A stretch of DNA of 64,000 nt from positions 1 to 64,000 of the forward strand of contig NZ_JAAFZB010000096.1 of the NCBI RefSeq assembly GCF_010692725.1. Reading direction: 5' to 3'. This stretch comes from Flavihumibacter soli (lineage in GTDB: Bacteria; Bacteroidota; Bacteroidia; Sphingobacteriales; Sphingobacteriaceae). The position numbers and the translations under genes were made by a program. The notes under the pieces were generated by a model. The model was given only the letters and a program-made list of their open reading frames with translations. It searched no databases and was not told the origin of the DNA. Shown here in pieces: positions 25,175-34,261 of the stretch. Numbering within the stretch: the stretch's first letter is position 1; every line of letters begins with the position of its first letter.

Positions 25175-25996
25175 TCAGGAAGTAAATGCCTTTGCCTGGA
25201 TAAAGGAATAATAGAAGACGGCATTCGGATCTTTGGCAACCAGGTGCATCTCCTTCTTCATATTCTCTGCTAATTCTTCATCCACATATCCAGCTTCGAG
25301 CATTTTTGGTAAACCGCTTAACAGCAGCTCCGTCCAGAACCCGATCATTTCAGTCCGTTTGGCGGGCTCCCTGTTATCTAAATGAATGACCTTAGGCTCG
25401 ATCTCAATCCGTGTAAATCCGAGCGATTGTAGCATGTTCCCTAATTTGGCACCGACGAAGGGATCACCCTTCATGTCATACTGAAGATCATTATACTTCA
25501 TCCAGTATTTCCATACGTTCGGCGAGTAGGGATCAACAAAGAAAGTGGAGTTCAATACTTCCGTAAGAATAACAACGCTCCCCGGTTTTAACACCCGGCG
25601 CACCTCCGACAGTACCCTCTGTGGATTTTGTATATGTTCCAGCACCCAGCATAAAAACGCACCGTCAAACTGCCTGTGCGAATCGAAGGGCATGTCCGTC
25701 GCATCCGCTTGCTGCAGGTGATACCGGTCAGTGGCATACGGGATCGTTGACAAATAAGCAGTGGCCTGACCTATCTGCTCCTCCGAAAAATCAATGCCAG
25801 TCAAATGAAGCTCCGGAAAACGCCTTAAAAGAATCTCCGATTGGGCGCCAACGCCGCAGCCAACTTCCAGCAGGTTATTTACCGACGAAAGATCGATACG
25901 TGAATAGATCTGGGTTTCCAGGAAACGGGCCTGTTTTCTCAGGCGTTCCTGCTCGGTTGATGTGAAACCATGCAAGTATTTTTCTTTATCCGCCAT
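25175..25996 (-). CDS. Class I SAM-dependent methyltransferase
   Basis: The 273 residues have the full SAM fold: motif I LLEVGCGVGAQSEIL (near residue 42), the acidic end of strand 2 in LTGIDFSEEQIGQA, DATDMPF, and FDGAFLCWVLEHIQNPQRVLSEVRRVLKPG as motifs II-III. This resembles the Methyltransf_11/25 group of small-molecule or quinone-type enzymes. The substrate cannot be read. It begins 2 bases after fbp ends, so the two are probably co-transcribed. Confidence 0.88.
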   Translation of the reverse strand: MADKEKYLHGFTSTEQERLRKQARFLETQIYSRIDLSSVNNLLEVGCGVGAQSEILLRRFPELHLTGIDFSEEQIGQATAYLSTIPYATDRYHLQQADATDMPFDSHRQFDGAFLCWVLEHIQNPQRVLSEVRRVLKPGSVVILTEVLNSTFFVDPYSPNVWKYWMKYNDLQYDMKGDPFVGAKLGNMLQSLGFTRIEIEPKVIHLDNREPAKRTEMIGFWTELLLSGLPKMLEAGYVDEELAENMKKEMHLVAKDPNAVFYYSFIQAKAFTS

Positions 25997-25998
25997 CT

Positions 25999-27069
25999 TC
26001 AGTCAATTCCACCGATAACGCCGAGATCCTCAAGCTTTGCCTCTACCTTATCTGCGCCCTGGCGGGGTGAAAATTCCTTCATCAGCTCTTCCACCTTACG
26101 GACCATGTTCTCGGAACCAATAAAGATGCAGGAACGCTGGTGCAGCCCCACAACCTCTTTATCGAGGATACGTTCAAAACCGTCTGTAGCACGGCCACCG
26201 GCCTGCTCAATAATGAAAGACATTGGGTTACACTCGTAAACCAGCCTGAGCTTACCACTTGGAGCGCTGGCTGTGGTGGGATAAAGAAAGATCCCGCCCT
26301 TGATCATGTTCCGATGAATATCTGCAACCATCGAACCGATGTAGCGGGAAGTATATGGCCGTTTTGTATCGACGTCTTCTACCTGGCAGTACTTGAGATA
26401 TTTTTTTACTCCGTCCGGGAAATGAACGTAGTTTCCTTCATTGATTGAATAAATGGTTCCATCAGCTGGTATTTTCATTTCAGGGTGCGAAAGACAAAAC
26501 TCGCCTATTGATGGATCCAGCGTAAATCCGTTCACTCCTTTGCCGGTGGTATAAACCAGCATCGTTGAGGAACCGTAGATGACATAGCCGGCTGCGACCT
26601 GCTCAGTACCCCGCTGAAGCACATCCTCAATGGTCGCCTTTCCCTCGGTGGTTTTCCGGCGGTAGATCGAAAAGATCGTACCTACGGCCACGTTTACATC
26701 AATATTTGACGAACCATCAAGAGGGTCAATAGCCACGATGTATTTCGCGTTTTTGGATACCTCCCCTTCGATATGAATGAACTCATCATTCTCTTCCGAC
26801 GCAACAATACAGCACTCGCCGCCGCTTTGCAATGCCGAGATAAATTGTTCATTAGCATACACATCCAGTTTCTTCTGGCATTCTCCCTGAATGTTCATCG
26901 TACCCGCATCCCCGAGAATGTCCATCAATCCGGCTTTATTTACCTCCCGGTTCACGATTTTCGCCGCAATGCCGATGTCCCTTAATAAACGGGATAATTC
27001 ACCTTTTGCGTAAGGGAAATCGTTTTGTTTTTCGATGATAAATTGTCCGAGTGTTTTAACTACCTGCAT
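25999..27069 (-). CDS. fbp: Fructose-1,6-bisphosphatase, class I
   Basis: The gluconeogenic enzyme, which hydrolyses fructose 1,6-bisphosphate to fructose 6-phosphate. The 356 residues have the metal site [54 protein letters not shown] and a C-terminal [14 protein letters not shown]. Length is normal for the class I bacterial enzyme. It heads a two-gene operon with the methyltransferase and follows a phosphoesterase on the same strand by 21 bases. Confidence 0.96.
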   Translation of the reverse strand: MQVVKTLGQFIIEKQNDFPYAKGELSRLLRDIGIAAKIVNREVNKAGLMDILGDAGTMNIQGECQKKLDVYANEQFISALQSGGECCIVASEENDEFIHIEGEVSKNAKYIVAIDPLDGSSNIDVNVAVGTIFSIYRRKTTEGKATIEDVLQRGTEQVAAGYVIYGSSTMLVYTTGKGVNGFTLDPSIGEFCLSHPEMKIPADGTIYSINEGNYVHFPDGVKKYLKYCQVEDVDTKRPYTSRYIGSMVADIHRNMIKGGIFLYPTTASAPSGKLRLVYECNPMSFIIEQAGGRATDGFERILDKEVVGLHQRSCIFIGSENMVRKVEELMKEFSPRQGADKVEAKLEDLGVIGGID

Positions 27070-27090
27070 ATACTTAGTGTATTTTATACG

Positions 27091-27585
27091 TTATCTGTGA
27101 CCTAACTCTATGGCGTCTAAGGTATGTATTTTTTTATCGGAAATGCAAAAACGGAGCAGTGTGCGCACTTTATGCCAACCTTCCTTTCCGGCAGCCCCGG
27201 GATTTAAGTGTAAACAACTTATTTTTTTATCAAACATTACCTTTAATATATGGGAATGTCCGGATATAAACAAGTCCGGTGGATTTAGGTTTATTTCTGC
27301 TTTAACATTTGCATTATATTTCCCCGGATAACCGCCGATATGCGTCATCCAGACGTTCACTTCTTCGCAGGTAAATTTTGCATGCTCCGGATAGATCTGG
27401 CGGATATCCTTGCCATCAATGTTACCATAAACACCGCGAAGGGGCTTAAAGGCAGCAAGCCGGTCGGCGAGTTCCAGATTCCCAAAGTCACCAGCGTGCC
27501 AGATCTCATCGCAAGTTTCGAAATGCCGGAATACCGCCTCATCGAGGAAGCCATGGGTGTCTGAAATTAAGCCGATTCTAATCAT
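27091..27585 (-). CDS. Metallophosphoesterase (YfcE/MJ0936-like)
   Basis: A compact 164-residue calcineurin-fold enzyme. Metal ligands in order: Asp-x-His in GLISDTHGF, GDFGN in WHAGDFGN, YGNID (Asn ligand), WMTHIGG and SGHSH. This subgroup hydrolyses phosphodiesters of unknown physiological nature. It lies upstream of fbp with a 21-base gap and may be the first gene of that operon. Confidence 0.9.
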   Translation of the reverse strand: MIRIGLISDTHGFLDEAVFRHFETCDEIWHAGDFGNLELADRLAAFKPLRGVYGNIDGKDIRQIYPEHAKFTCEEVNVWMTHIGGYPGKYNANVKAEINLNPPDLFISGHSHILKVMFDKKISCLHLNPGAAGKEGWHKVRTLLRFCISDKKIHTLDAIELGHR

Positions 27586-28033
27586 ATTCTGTTAGGTGTA
27601 TAAAACTGTAAAGCGATTATCGGATCAATTGTTCGCCCTGTTAAATTATGGATAAATGTAAATTTAATACCCCGGTTTGGTTGAGCATTGTTAAAGGTTT
27701 GTCCGGGTTATGTAGTACTCAGGTAAAGGTTATTCCACCAAATTGGTGGCCTAACCACTAGCTGACCTCTACCTGTCCGCACCGAAGTAGCTGCCAGGGA
27801 AGGCTTTGCCGGGCCGGATAAAATAGATAAGAACATGATGGCTTCACAAGGACGAAACGGCTTACACTCAGAGCATTAAATAAAATTTTGATAACTGGCA
27901 AAGTTTTGTAATTTTATTACCGCCGTCTGTTTGTTCGGGAGCTAGGTTCCCTGAAAAAGCCTTTGTACTTGTTGAATTATATAAATCCGGGCGGTCAATT
28001 GAGATTATCCTCACCAATTAAATATAATTCATT
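27586..28033. other. 448-base gene-free region with a short palindrome and a shared 17-mer
   Basis: This divergent space contains TAGTACTCAGGTAAAGG at 27713-27729, repeated with one change at 47221-47237, followed at 27735-27749 by the perfect 15-base palindrome CCACCAAATTGGTGG. No open frame or RNA gene is convincing. It precedes the Tat/cytochrome pair, so the palindrome is a candidate operator. Confidence 0.5.
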
Positions 28034-28729
28034 ATGTCACTCTCAACATCAAAACATGCAACCAGTCGTCGCGGCTTTATAGAAACAGTTGCGGCAGGCG
28101 CAGCAGTTATGGGCTTATCCGGGTTAGTAGCTCCCCTGGAGGGCCATGCTGAGGAACTGGCATCATCTATGAGTTCAGCTGATGCCTGGTTCGAAAAAGT
28201 TAAAGGTAAACACCGGATCGTGTTCGATGCTACCAGGCCTCATGATGTCCTGCCCTTTGCCTGGCCCCGGGTATTCCTGATGACCAATCAGAAGACCGGA
28301 ACCGACGAAAAGGACTGCACTGCCATGGTTATTCTCAGGCACGATGCCATACCATACGCAATGGAAGACAGCCTCTGGAAAAAATACAATTTTGGGCAAG
28401 TCTTTAAAGCGGATGATCCGAAAACAAAGACAGCTTCCGTAAGAAATCCATTCTGGCAACCACAACCGGGTGATTTTAAAGTGCCCGGGCTCGGTCCCGT
28501 AGCAATTGGCATCAATGAACTTCAGGAAAGCGGCGTATTATTTGGTGTTTGCGATGTGGCACTCACTGTTTACAGCGCGGCTGTTGCGGAAGGCATGAAA
28601 CTTAAGCCGGAAGACGTAAAAAAAGAATGGGTAGCAGGCATTTTGCCCGGCATACAGATCTTGCCTTCCGGTGTTTGGGCCATCGATCGTGCGCAGCAAA
28701 AGGGATGCTCCTACTGCTTTGCCGGCTAA
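28034..28729 (+). CDS. Tat-exported DsrE/DsrF-like protein with C-terminal CxxC
   Basis: A 231-residue protein. The N-terminus has a twin-arginine signal (SRRGFIETVAAGAAVMGLSGL), so it is exported folded. The mature part (HRIVFDATRPHDVLPFAWPRVFLM..., VILRHDAIPYAM, ESGVLFGVCDVALTVYS, LPSGVWAIDRAQQKGC) resembles the DsrE/F sulfur-carrier fold in its alternation and in the Cys at the GVCD turn. It ends in CSYCFAG (Cys225, Cys228), a CxxC at the extreme C-terminus. Next to a TsdA-like cytochrome a sulfur role is plausible. The fold call is by resemblance only. Confidence 0.6.
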   Translation: MSLSTSKHATSRRGFIETVAAGAAVMGLSGLVAPLEGHAEELASSMSSADAWFEKVKGKHRIVFDATRPHDVLPFAWPRVFLMTNQKTGTDEKDCTAMVILRHDAIPYAMEDSLWKKYNFGQVFKADDPKTKTASVRNPFWQPQPGDFKVPGLGPVAIGINELQESGVLFGVCDVALTVYSAAVAEGMKLKPEDVKKEWVAGILPGIQILPSGVWAIDRAQQKGCSYCFAG

Positions 28730-28773
28730 TTAAAAAATATTATTAACTTAAATCCCTATACTCAAACCAAAAA

Positions 28774-29787
28774 ATGCGGCCAAAGATCATAACTGGGTTC
28801 CTGATCCTCCTTTTCATCTTTACAGCCGTTTTTTGCACCAGAAGCCCGGATTCCAGCAAGGGAATCAAGCAGGTTGAAGAACAGACTAACCAGGTCTCTC
28901 CGAAGTCGGTAGAGACCTGGTTAGCTCCTGACACCAGCACTATTCCTGACACAAAGGAAGGTGACCTGATACGGTACGGCCGGAAATTAATCACCAATAC
29001 CAGCGAGTACCTGGGTCCGAGAGGAAGCGTTGCGCATACTTCAAACGGCATGAATTGCCAGAATTGTCACCTGAACGCCGGCACTAAGAGTTTCAGTAAT
29101 AACTTTGCGCTTGTAGCTTCGGGCTATCCCAAGTTCAGGCCAAGAAGCGGGCGTGTGGAAACGATCGAGTTCCGGGTAAATGACTGCCTGCAAAGAAGCC
29201 TTAATGGTCATGCCATTGACAGCCTGAGCAAGGAAATGCGGGCCTATGTGGCCTATTTTAAATGGATCGGTAAAGATGTAAAAGAAGGCGATAAAATAAC
29301 TGATGCAGCCGTCGAGAAGCTCCCGTTCCTTGACCGGGCTGCAGATCCGGAAAAGGGCAAAGCGCTGTATATCGCTAAGTGCAAGGTATGTCATGGCAGC
29401 AAGGGCCAGGGGCTATTGCGGCCTGACTCGGTGACTTTTACTTATCCACCAGTTTGGGGTAAAGAAAGCTATAATATCGGCGCCGGAATGCATCGATTGA
29501 GTCACCTGGCAGGCTTCATCAAAAACAATATGCCTTTTGGAAGCACCGTTCAGAATCCGCAGCTTAGCGATGTAGAGGCATGGGATATTGCAGCGTATAT
29601 CAGCTCCCAGCCCAGGCCATTAAAGGATGTGCGCATGGACTGGCCGGACATGGCAAGCAAACCTTTCGATCATCCTTTCGGGCCGTATTCAAACAGGTTT
29701 ACGGAAGAGCAACATAAATATGGCCCGTTTGGTCCCATTAAACAGGCTAACGAAAAGCTTAAAGCAGCAGGTAAACAGGCTAAGTAG
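28774..29787 (+). CDS. Dihaem c-type cytochrome, thiosulfate dehydrogenase (TsdA)-like
   Basis: A 337-residue protein. The N-terminal hydrophobic signal ends in TAVFC, so it may be a lipoprotein (Phe at -1 is unusual) or simply secreted. The first haem domain has CQNCH (Cys95, Cys98, His99) and the SoxA/TsdA-type block RVNDCLQRSLNGHAI, with Cys138 where TsdA has its ligand or catalytic Cys. The second haem domain has CKVCH (Cys203, Cys206, His207) and Met ligand candidates in NNMPFGS. This matches TsdA, which oxidises thiosulfate to tetrathionate or does the reverse. It follows the DsrE-like gene by 44 bases: a likely operon. Confidence 0.82.
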   Translation: MRPKIITGFLILLFIFTAVFCTRSPDSSKGIKQVEEQTNQVSPKSVETWLAPDTSTIPDTKEGDLIRYGRKLITNTSEYLGPRGSVAHTSNGMNCQNCHLNAGTKSFSNNFALVASGYPKFRPRSGRVETIEFRVNDCLQRSLNGHAIDSLSKEMRAYVAYFKWIGKDVKEGDKITDAAVEKLPFLDRAADPEKGKALYIAKCKVCHGSKGQGLLRPDSVTFTYPPVWGKESYNIGAGMHRLSHLAGFIKNNMPFGSTVQNPQLSDVEAWDIAAYISSQPRPLKDVRMDWPDMASKPFDHPFGPYSNRFTEEQHKYGPFGPIKQANEKLKAAGKQAK

Positions 29788-29791
29788 CTTG

Positions 29792-30517
29792 TCAGAAAAT
29801 AGTGAAGAAGTCCTGTAAGGCTGTCCGGTATTCAACAGAATATTCTTTAGGCTTATCGTAGATAATGAACCGGCTTAAGACTGTCTGTGGGGCGTTAAAA
29901 CCCAAAGTCAGGATCTCCCGATGCGGCGCGGAATCGGGAAAGGAGCAGATACCGATACTCTTTTGCAGCCTGAGCCCGAATTGAATGGCTGAGGTCTTTA
30001 GAAATTCTGAAATTCTCACCGGAACGATCAGCACAAGTTTCCCGGCTGCCTCGAGGTGCATAGCTGAATCGCGAAGCAGGTTCTCAAAAAATAGCTGGTC
30101 TGTATGACGTGCAACTCCTTTGAACTGATCATCCGACCGGAGGCAGTCAATAAAAAAGGGCGGGTTAGAAACTATCAAATCAAACTTACCCGGGCTATGG
30201 GTTTCATAATACTTTTCAACCGGGGTGTGAATAAGTTCCAGGCGGGAATCGAAATTCGACCGCTCGAAGTTAGCTCTGGCGGTCATTGCAGCGGCTTTAT
30301 CTATCTCGACAGCCGTTATGTGGGCGGAACTAAAGCGCTGGGCCAATATCAGCGAGACGACACCCGTACCTGTGCCTATATCCAGGATCCTTCGAGGTGC
30401 TTCAGACTCACACAAGACACCCAGTAGAACACCATCGGTATTAACTTTCATCGCACAACCGGTCTGATCGACCGTGAATTGCTTGAACCGAAAAATGTTA
30501 TCTCTCGTAGAGCTCAA
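29792..30517 (-). CDS. tRNA1(Val) (adenine(37)-N6)-methyltransferase TrmN6
   Basis: Motifs: FRFKQFTVDQTGCAMKVNTDGVLLG (the YfiC/TrmN N-terminal signature), ILDIGTGTGVVSLILAQRF (SAM motif I) and LIVSNPPFF, the NPPF typical of N6-adenine methyltransferases. The start is unclear: no ATG is available, and TTG at 30517 gives the usual distance to FKQF while overlapping the VOC gene stop by 20 bases; the frame extends to TTG 30541. It abuts the cytochrome gene's 3' end. Confidence 0.88.
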   Translation of the reverse strand: MSSTRDNIFRFKQFTVDQTGCAMKVNTDGVLLGVLCESEAPRRILDIGTGTGVVSLILAQRFSSAHITAVEIDKAAAMTARANFERSNFDSRLELIHTPVEKYYETHSPGKFDLIVSNPPFFIDCLRSDDQFKGVARHTDQLFFENLLRDSAMHLEAAGKLVLIVPVRISEFLKTSAIQFGLRLQKSIGICSFPDSAPHREILTLGFNAPQTVLSRFIIYDKPKEYSVEYRTALQDFFTIF

Positions 30518-30884
30518 GGGGCAGGTTATCAGGATCCGCAAAAAAGGTAAAACGCTTACCCGTTATTTCATCCACACGAACAGGCTCCGTATGAATGTTG
30601 TTTGATCGCAGGATTGCTACGCTCTTGTCTATATCATCGGTACTAAAGGCCAGGTGCCTCAAACCGCATGCTTCTGGCTGTGAGATGCGTGGCGGAGTTT
30701 CAGGAAAAGAAAACAGTTCTATTTGCGCCGATCCTATTTTCAGATCAAGTTTGAAAGATTGTCGTTCCTCCCGGTAAGATTCTGAAATGATCTCAAGCCC
30801 CAGCAATTCTGTATAGAACCGTTTTGAGACAGCATAATCGGAACAGATTATGGCTACATGATGTATAGCAGTGATGTTGAGCAT
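30498..30884 (-). CDS. VOC-family (glyoxalase-like) protein
   Basis: A 128-residue vicinal-oxygen-chelate domain. Metal-site residues are visible: His in AIHHVAIICSD, Glu in IELFSFP, His in LRHLAFSTDDID and Glu in NLPLELYER. Closest in look to the YaeR/GloA2 group. The enzymatic substrate is unknown. It is translationally coupled to trmN6. Confidence 0.88.
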   Translation of the reverse strand: MLNITAIHHVAIICSDYAVSKRFYTELLGLEIISESYREERQSFKLDLKIGSAQIELFSFPETPPRISQPEACGLRHLAFSTDDIDKSVAILRSNNIHTEPVRVDEITGKRFTFFADPDNLPLELYER

Positions 30885-30894
30885 CAGGGTAATT

Positions 30895-30928
30895 AAAACG
30901 CTGACAGGATAAATTCCTGCCAGCGTTT
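30895..30928 (-). terminator. Terminator of purL
   Basis: AAACGCTG(a)CAGGA and TCCTG(c)CAGCGTTT form the stem; the minus strand ends in TTTT. It lies 17 bases past the purL stop. Confidence 0.75.
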
Positions 30929-30945
30929 CTGTGTATCGTATGTGC

Positions 30946-33168
30946 TTAGGCTCCTAAGATGCCGTGCAGGACATTATTATATATCGCCCAGGATTCCTTT
31001 ACATCGCCGAAGCTTTCTTCATCAACCGATAGCTGACCTGCGGTAACAGAGCCTAAAAGGCTTAACTCCGTATCAGAAGTTGCAAGCAGTTCTATGAAAG
31101 CACCCTGGTTTTCAGGCTTGACTGAAACAACCACTCTCCCCTGCGCTTCGCCGAAAAGGAAAGCATCTTTACGTATATCGTCATCGCTTTCAATACTAAA
31201 GCCCAGGCCGTTCGGCATGGATGATTCTAGCAGGGCGATATATAATCCGCCATCTGAAACATCATGCGCGGAAGATATCAGGTTCTGGGAGATCAATTGT
31301 TTGATCACCTGGTGCATAGCGTATTCCTTTTCGAGGTCGAAATATGGAGCCGGGCAGGCGGTGATATTATGGAAAGATGCCAGGTACTGGGATGATGCGA
31401 TATCATTCACACTTTCACCTACCAGGTAGATCAGGTCACCCTCTGCTTTGAAGTCGGAAGTCATGAAGGTTTTAACATCGTCGAGAACTCCCAGCATACC
31501 AATAGTTGGAGTCGGGAAAACAGGTCCTTCATCAGAAGACTGGTTATAGAAGCTTACGTTACCACCGGTAACGGGCGTTTCAAATTTTGTACAGGCTTCA
31601 CCCATACCTTTGATAGCACCCACAAACTGCCAGTAGACTTCTGGTACGTAAGGGTTTCCAAAATTCAGGCAGTTGGTAATGGCAACCGGTTCACCGCCTG
31701 CGCAGGTAATATTCCTTGCAGCTTCCGCTACCGCGATTGCGCAACCTTTCTGAGGATCGGCATATACATAACGGGAATTACAGTCAACCGTCAGGGCGAT
31801 CGCCTTATCCGTTCCTTTAATATTTACAACCGCAGCGTCACTGGGTTTATTGGTGGTCATCGTCGCTGTCCCAACCATGGAGTCATACTGTTCAGACACC
31901 CATCGCTTGGAAGCAATGTTTGGATGAGAAACCAGGTGTTCGGCTACTGCTACCAGGTTTTCAGGTTCCTTAACATCATCGATACTAAACTTTTGATTTT
32001 CCTTGTAATAAGCAGGCTCACGGAATTCACGCTTGTAAACCGGGGCACCACCACCTAATACGAGGTCGTCGGCCGGCACGTCTGCTACCAGTTCGCCATC
32101 CATGTAATATTCAAGACGTTTTGTGTCCGTTACCTGGCCTATTTCAACACAATTCAGATCCCACTTTTCGAATACGGCTTCGACTTCCTTCTCCCGGCCT
32201 TTTTCCACCACGATCAGCATTCGTTCCTGAGACTCGGACAAGAGGATCTCGAAGGGTTTCATGTTCTCCTGCCGTACAGGTACTTTATCCAGGTCGACAC
32301 GCATACCGTGTTCGCCTTTGGCACTCATTTCTGAATTCGAACAGATAATACCGGCGGCTCCCATATCCTGCATGCCGATCACAGCACCAGTCCGGATCAC
32401 TTCGAGAGTGGCTTCAAGTAATAATTTTTCCTGGAAAGGATCACCAACCTGTACAGAAGGCAGATCGTTTACGGAATCCTCGGTTATATTTTTTGAGGCA
32501 AATGCGGCACCGTGAATACCGTCCTTACCTGTTGATGATCCTACGATATAGACAGGATTTCCCACACCATATGAGGTCGCGGAAACAGTCCCCCCGGACT
32601 CAACAATACCTGCCGACATGGCATTCACCAGTGGGTTTATGGTATAGCAGTCATCAAAGAAGAGTTCACCGCCAACGGTCGGGATGCCAAAAGCATTTCC
32701 GTAATCACCGATACCCTTAACTACGCCTTTCAAAAGCCACTTGTTCCGCTCCGAATCAAGATTCCCAAAGCGAAGAGAATTCAGTTGAGCTATAGGGCGG
32801 GCTCCCATTGTGAAAATATCGCGGTTTATACCACCAACACCTGTCGCTGCGCCCTGGTAAGGCTCCAATGCAGAGGGGTGGTTGTGTGATTCTATTTTAA
32901 AAACGCAAGCAACACCGTCACCAAGATCTACCATTCCGGCATTTTCCTCACCAGCTTTAGCAAGCATCCGAGGCCCGTCTTTAGGGAGGGTCTTTAACCA
33001 GGTAATTGAATTTTTATATGAGCAGTGCTCGCTCCACATTACCGAAAAAATTGAAAGTTCGGTAAAGTTGGGCGTCCGTCCCAGGATTTCCTTAATGCGG
33101 TCAAACTCCTCGGGAAGCAGTCCCAAATCCTTAGCGGTTTCTACGGTTGTTAATTGCAATTTTTCCAA
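30946..33168 (-). CDS. purL: Phosphoribosylformylglycinamidine synthase subunit PurL
   Basis: Synthetase subunit of the FGAM step in purine synthesis. At 740 residues it is the small PurL type, which needs separate PurQ and PurS (neither in the window). Motifs: FSVMWSEHCSYKNS near residue 42, VFKIESHNHPSALEPYQGAATGVGGI near 90, GMQDMGAAGIICSNSEMSAKG near 265, and GGNVSFYN and SAHDVSDGGLYIALLES later. Single-gene unit. Confidence 0.97.
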   Translation of the reverse strand: MEKLQLTTVETAKDLGLLPEEFDRIKEILGRTPNFTELSIFSVMWSEHCSYKNSITWLKTLPKDGPRMLAKAGEENAGMVDLGDGVACVFKIESHNHPSALEPYQGAATGVGGINRDIFTMGARPIAQLNSLRFGNLDSERNKWLLKGVVKGIGDYGNAFGIPTVGGELFFDDCYTINPLVNAMSAGIVESGGTVSATSYGVGNPVYIVGSSTGKDGIHGAAFASKNITEDSVNDLPSVQVGDPFQEKLLLEATLEVIRTGAVIGMQDMGAAGIICSNSEMSAKGEHGMRVDLDKVPVRQENMKPFEILLSESQERMLIVVEKGREKEVEAVFEKWDLNCVEIGQVTDTKRLEYYMDGELVADVPADDLVLGGGAPVYKREFREPAYYKENQKFSIDDVKEPENLVAVAEHLVSHPNIASKRWVSEQYDSMVGTATMTTNKPSDAAVVNIKGTDKAIALTVDCNSRYVYADPQKGCAIAVAEAARNITCAGGEPVAITNCLNFGNPYVPEVYWQFVGAIKGMGEACTKFETPVTGGNVSFYNQSSDEGPVFPTPTIGMLGVLDDVKTFMTSDFKAEGDLIYLVGESVNDIASSQYLASFHNITACPAPYFDLEKEYAMHQVIKQLISQNLISSAHDVSDGGLYIALLESSMPNGLGFSIESDDDIRKDAFLFGEAQGRVVVSVKPENQGAFIELLATSDTELSLLGSVTAGQLSVDEESFGDVKESWAIYNNVLHGILGA

Positions 33169-33194
33169 TGTTAAAGGGTTTTTTGAAAGAAGTC

Positions 33195-33202
33195 CAAAAG
33201 TA
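33195..33202 (-). promoter_or_regulatory. Probable -7 element of purL
   Basis: TACTTTTG on the minus strand, 26 bases before the ATG; it fully matches TAnnTTTG but no -33 TTG is at the right distance. Confidence 0.4.
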
Positions 33203-33281
33203 GGAAAATTTGCTAACTAGGCTACCAGTCAATTTGTCAAAATTCTCTTTCGCTAAGTCTGCAAAGTTTAGAAAGCCTTGA

Positions 33282-33917
33282 TTAAAGGAAAAACATCGGC
33301 ACAATCACCCTTACCTGCAAAATACTGTTGCGGAAATCCGGCTGATTTGAAATAAATCTGTTCAGCCCGCTTTGATACCTTAGTTCGATGCCCATATCAG
33401 CTTTACCCCTTATATTGGTTCCGAAGGCGCCGATCGCATCAAAAGCAGTTTTATTCACGGTGCTTTCGGATAGCGGTATTTTTGTTCCGCCCTTGGTTAT
33501 CACATCGCCATCCACAAGGAATCCGATCTGCGGACCTATCCCGAAATAAAAATTTGAGGTTTTTGAAAGATTGAACCTTAGTACAGCAGGCACATTGATA
33601 TAGCGTGCTTTTACATATTCAGGGCTGGAGTTTCTGCTCACATCACTGTATTTGAACCCCTGTTCTGAGAAGAGCGCTTCAACCGACAGGCTAATGGGCC
33701 GGGGCTGATTCAGCAGGGTCAGAACGCCGATACCTGCATTAAAGGTAGGATAGGAACTAACCTGAGCCCTGTTTTCTACTCCTGAAACGCCGGTCCAGTT
33801 AAGGCCTCCGACCAGGTAAGGCAGAAATGGCGATTTGGAAACGGTGACCTCCTGAGCTTCGGAGTTACTTATAATAAAAAAGAGCAGTATATGAATCAGT
33901 GGCCTTATTATCTTCAT
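33282..33917 (-). CDS. Outer-membrane beta-barrel protein (PorT-like family)
   Basis: A 211-residue protein with a signal peptide (to SNSEAQ) and repeated amphipathic strands such as ISLSVEALFSEQGFKYSD, ARYINVPAVLRFNLSKTSNFYFGIGPQIGFLVDG and GKADMGIELRYQSGLN, the pattern of Bacteroidota 'outer membrane protein beta-barrel' domains. The C-terminus ends in a strand with terminal hydrophobics (VRVIVPMFFL). Role unknown. Confidence 0.8.
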   Translation of the reverse strand: MKIIRPLIHILLFFIISNSEAQEVTVSKSPFLPYLVGGLNWTGVSGVENRAQVSSYPTFNAGIGVLTLLNQPRPISLSVEALFSEQGFKYSDVSRNSSPEYVKARYINVPAVLRFNLSKTSNFYFGIGPQIGFLVDGDVITKGGTKIPLSESTVNKTAFDAIGAFGTNIRGKADMGIELRYQSGLNRFISNQPDFRNSILQVRVIVPMFFL

Positions 33918-33964
33918 TTCCGGGTGCTATATCATTACATACCCTAAAAATCGTACCGTTCCTC

Positions 33965-34049
33965 AATTTGCTAATTCGGCAATTTGCTAATTTGCTAATG
34001 TGAGTGTTGGCCTTCCAGTAAAATCAATTTGCTAATTCGGCAATTTGCT
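33965..34049. repeat. Octamer direct repeats, two blocks
   Basis: AATTTGCT, AATTCGGC, AATTTGCT, AATTTGCT run head to tail from 33965 to 33996. The first three units recur exactly at 34026-34049, extended by two upstream bases (TC). The period is 8, unlike the 7-bp arrays elsewhere. Confidence 0.8.
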
Positions 34050-34077
34050 TATCAGTAGCATTTTAAAAGCCTTTTAG

Positions 34078-34175
34078 GCACGCAAAGCAAAATAAGAAAA
34101 CGCTAAGCTCGCAAAGCCTAGCCCCTGTTACTAAACTTTGCGGCCTCTGCGTCTTAATCTTTGCGACCTACGCGC
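34078..34175. repeat. Inverted CGCAAAG / CTTTGCG repeat cluster
   Basis: CGCAAAG at 34081 and 34110 faces CTTTGCG at 34136 and 34159, so the stretch can fold on itself. With the octamer blocks it fills most of the 344-base space before the tonB gene. I recall similar motifs as dispersed intergenic repeats in Bacteroidota; no open frame is present. Confidence 0.6.
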
Positions 34176-34261
34176 GAAATAAGCTAACTGATTACCTCGG
34201 AAAGGTGACATTGAAAGAGAAGAAACAGCCAGCCAGCTATCGCCGGCCGGCTGCCTGAATT

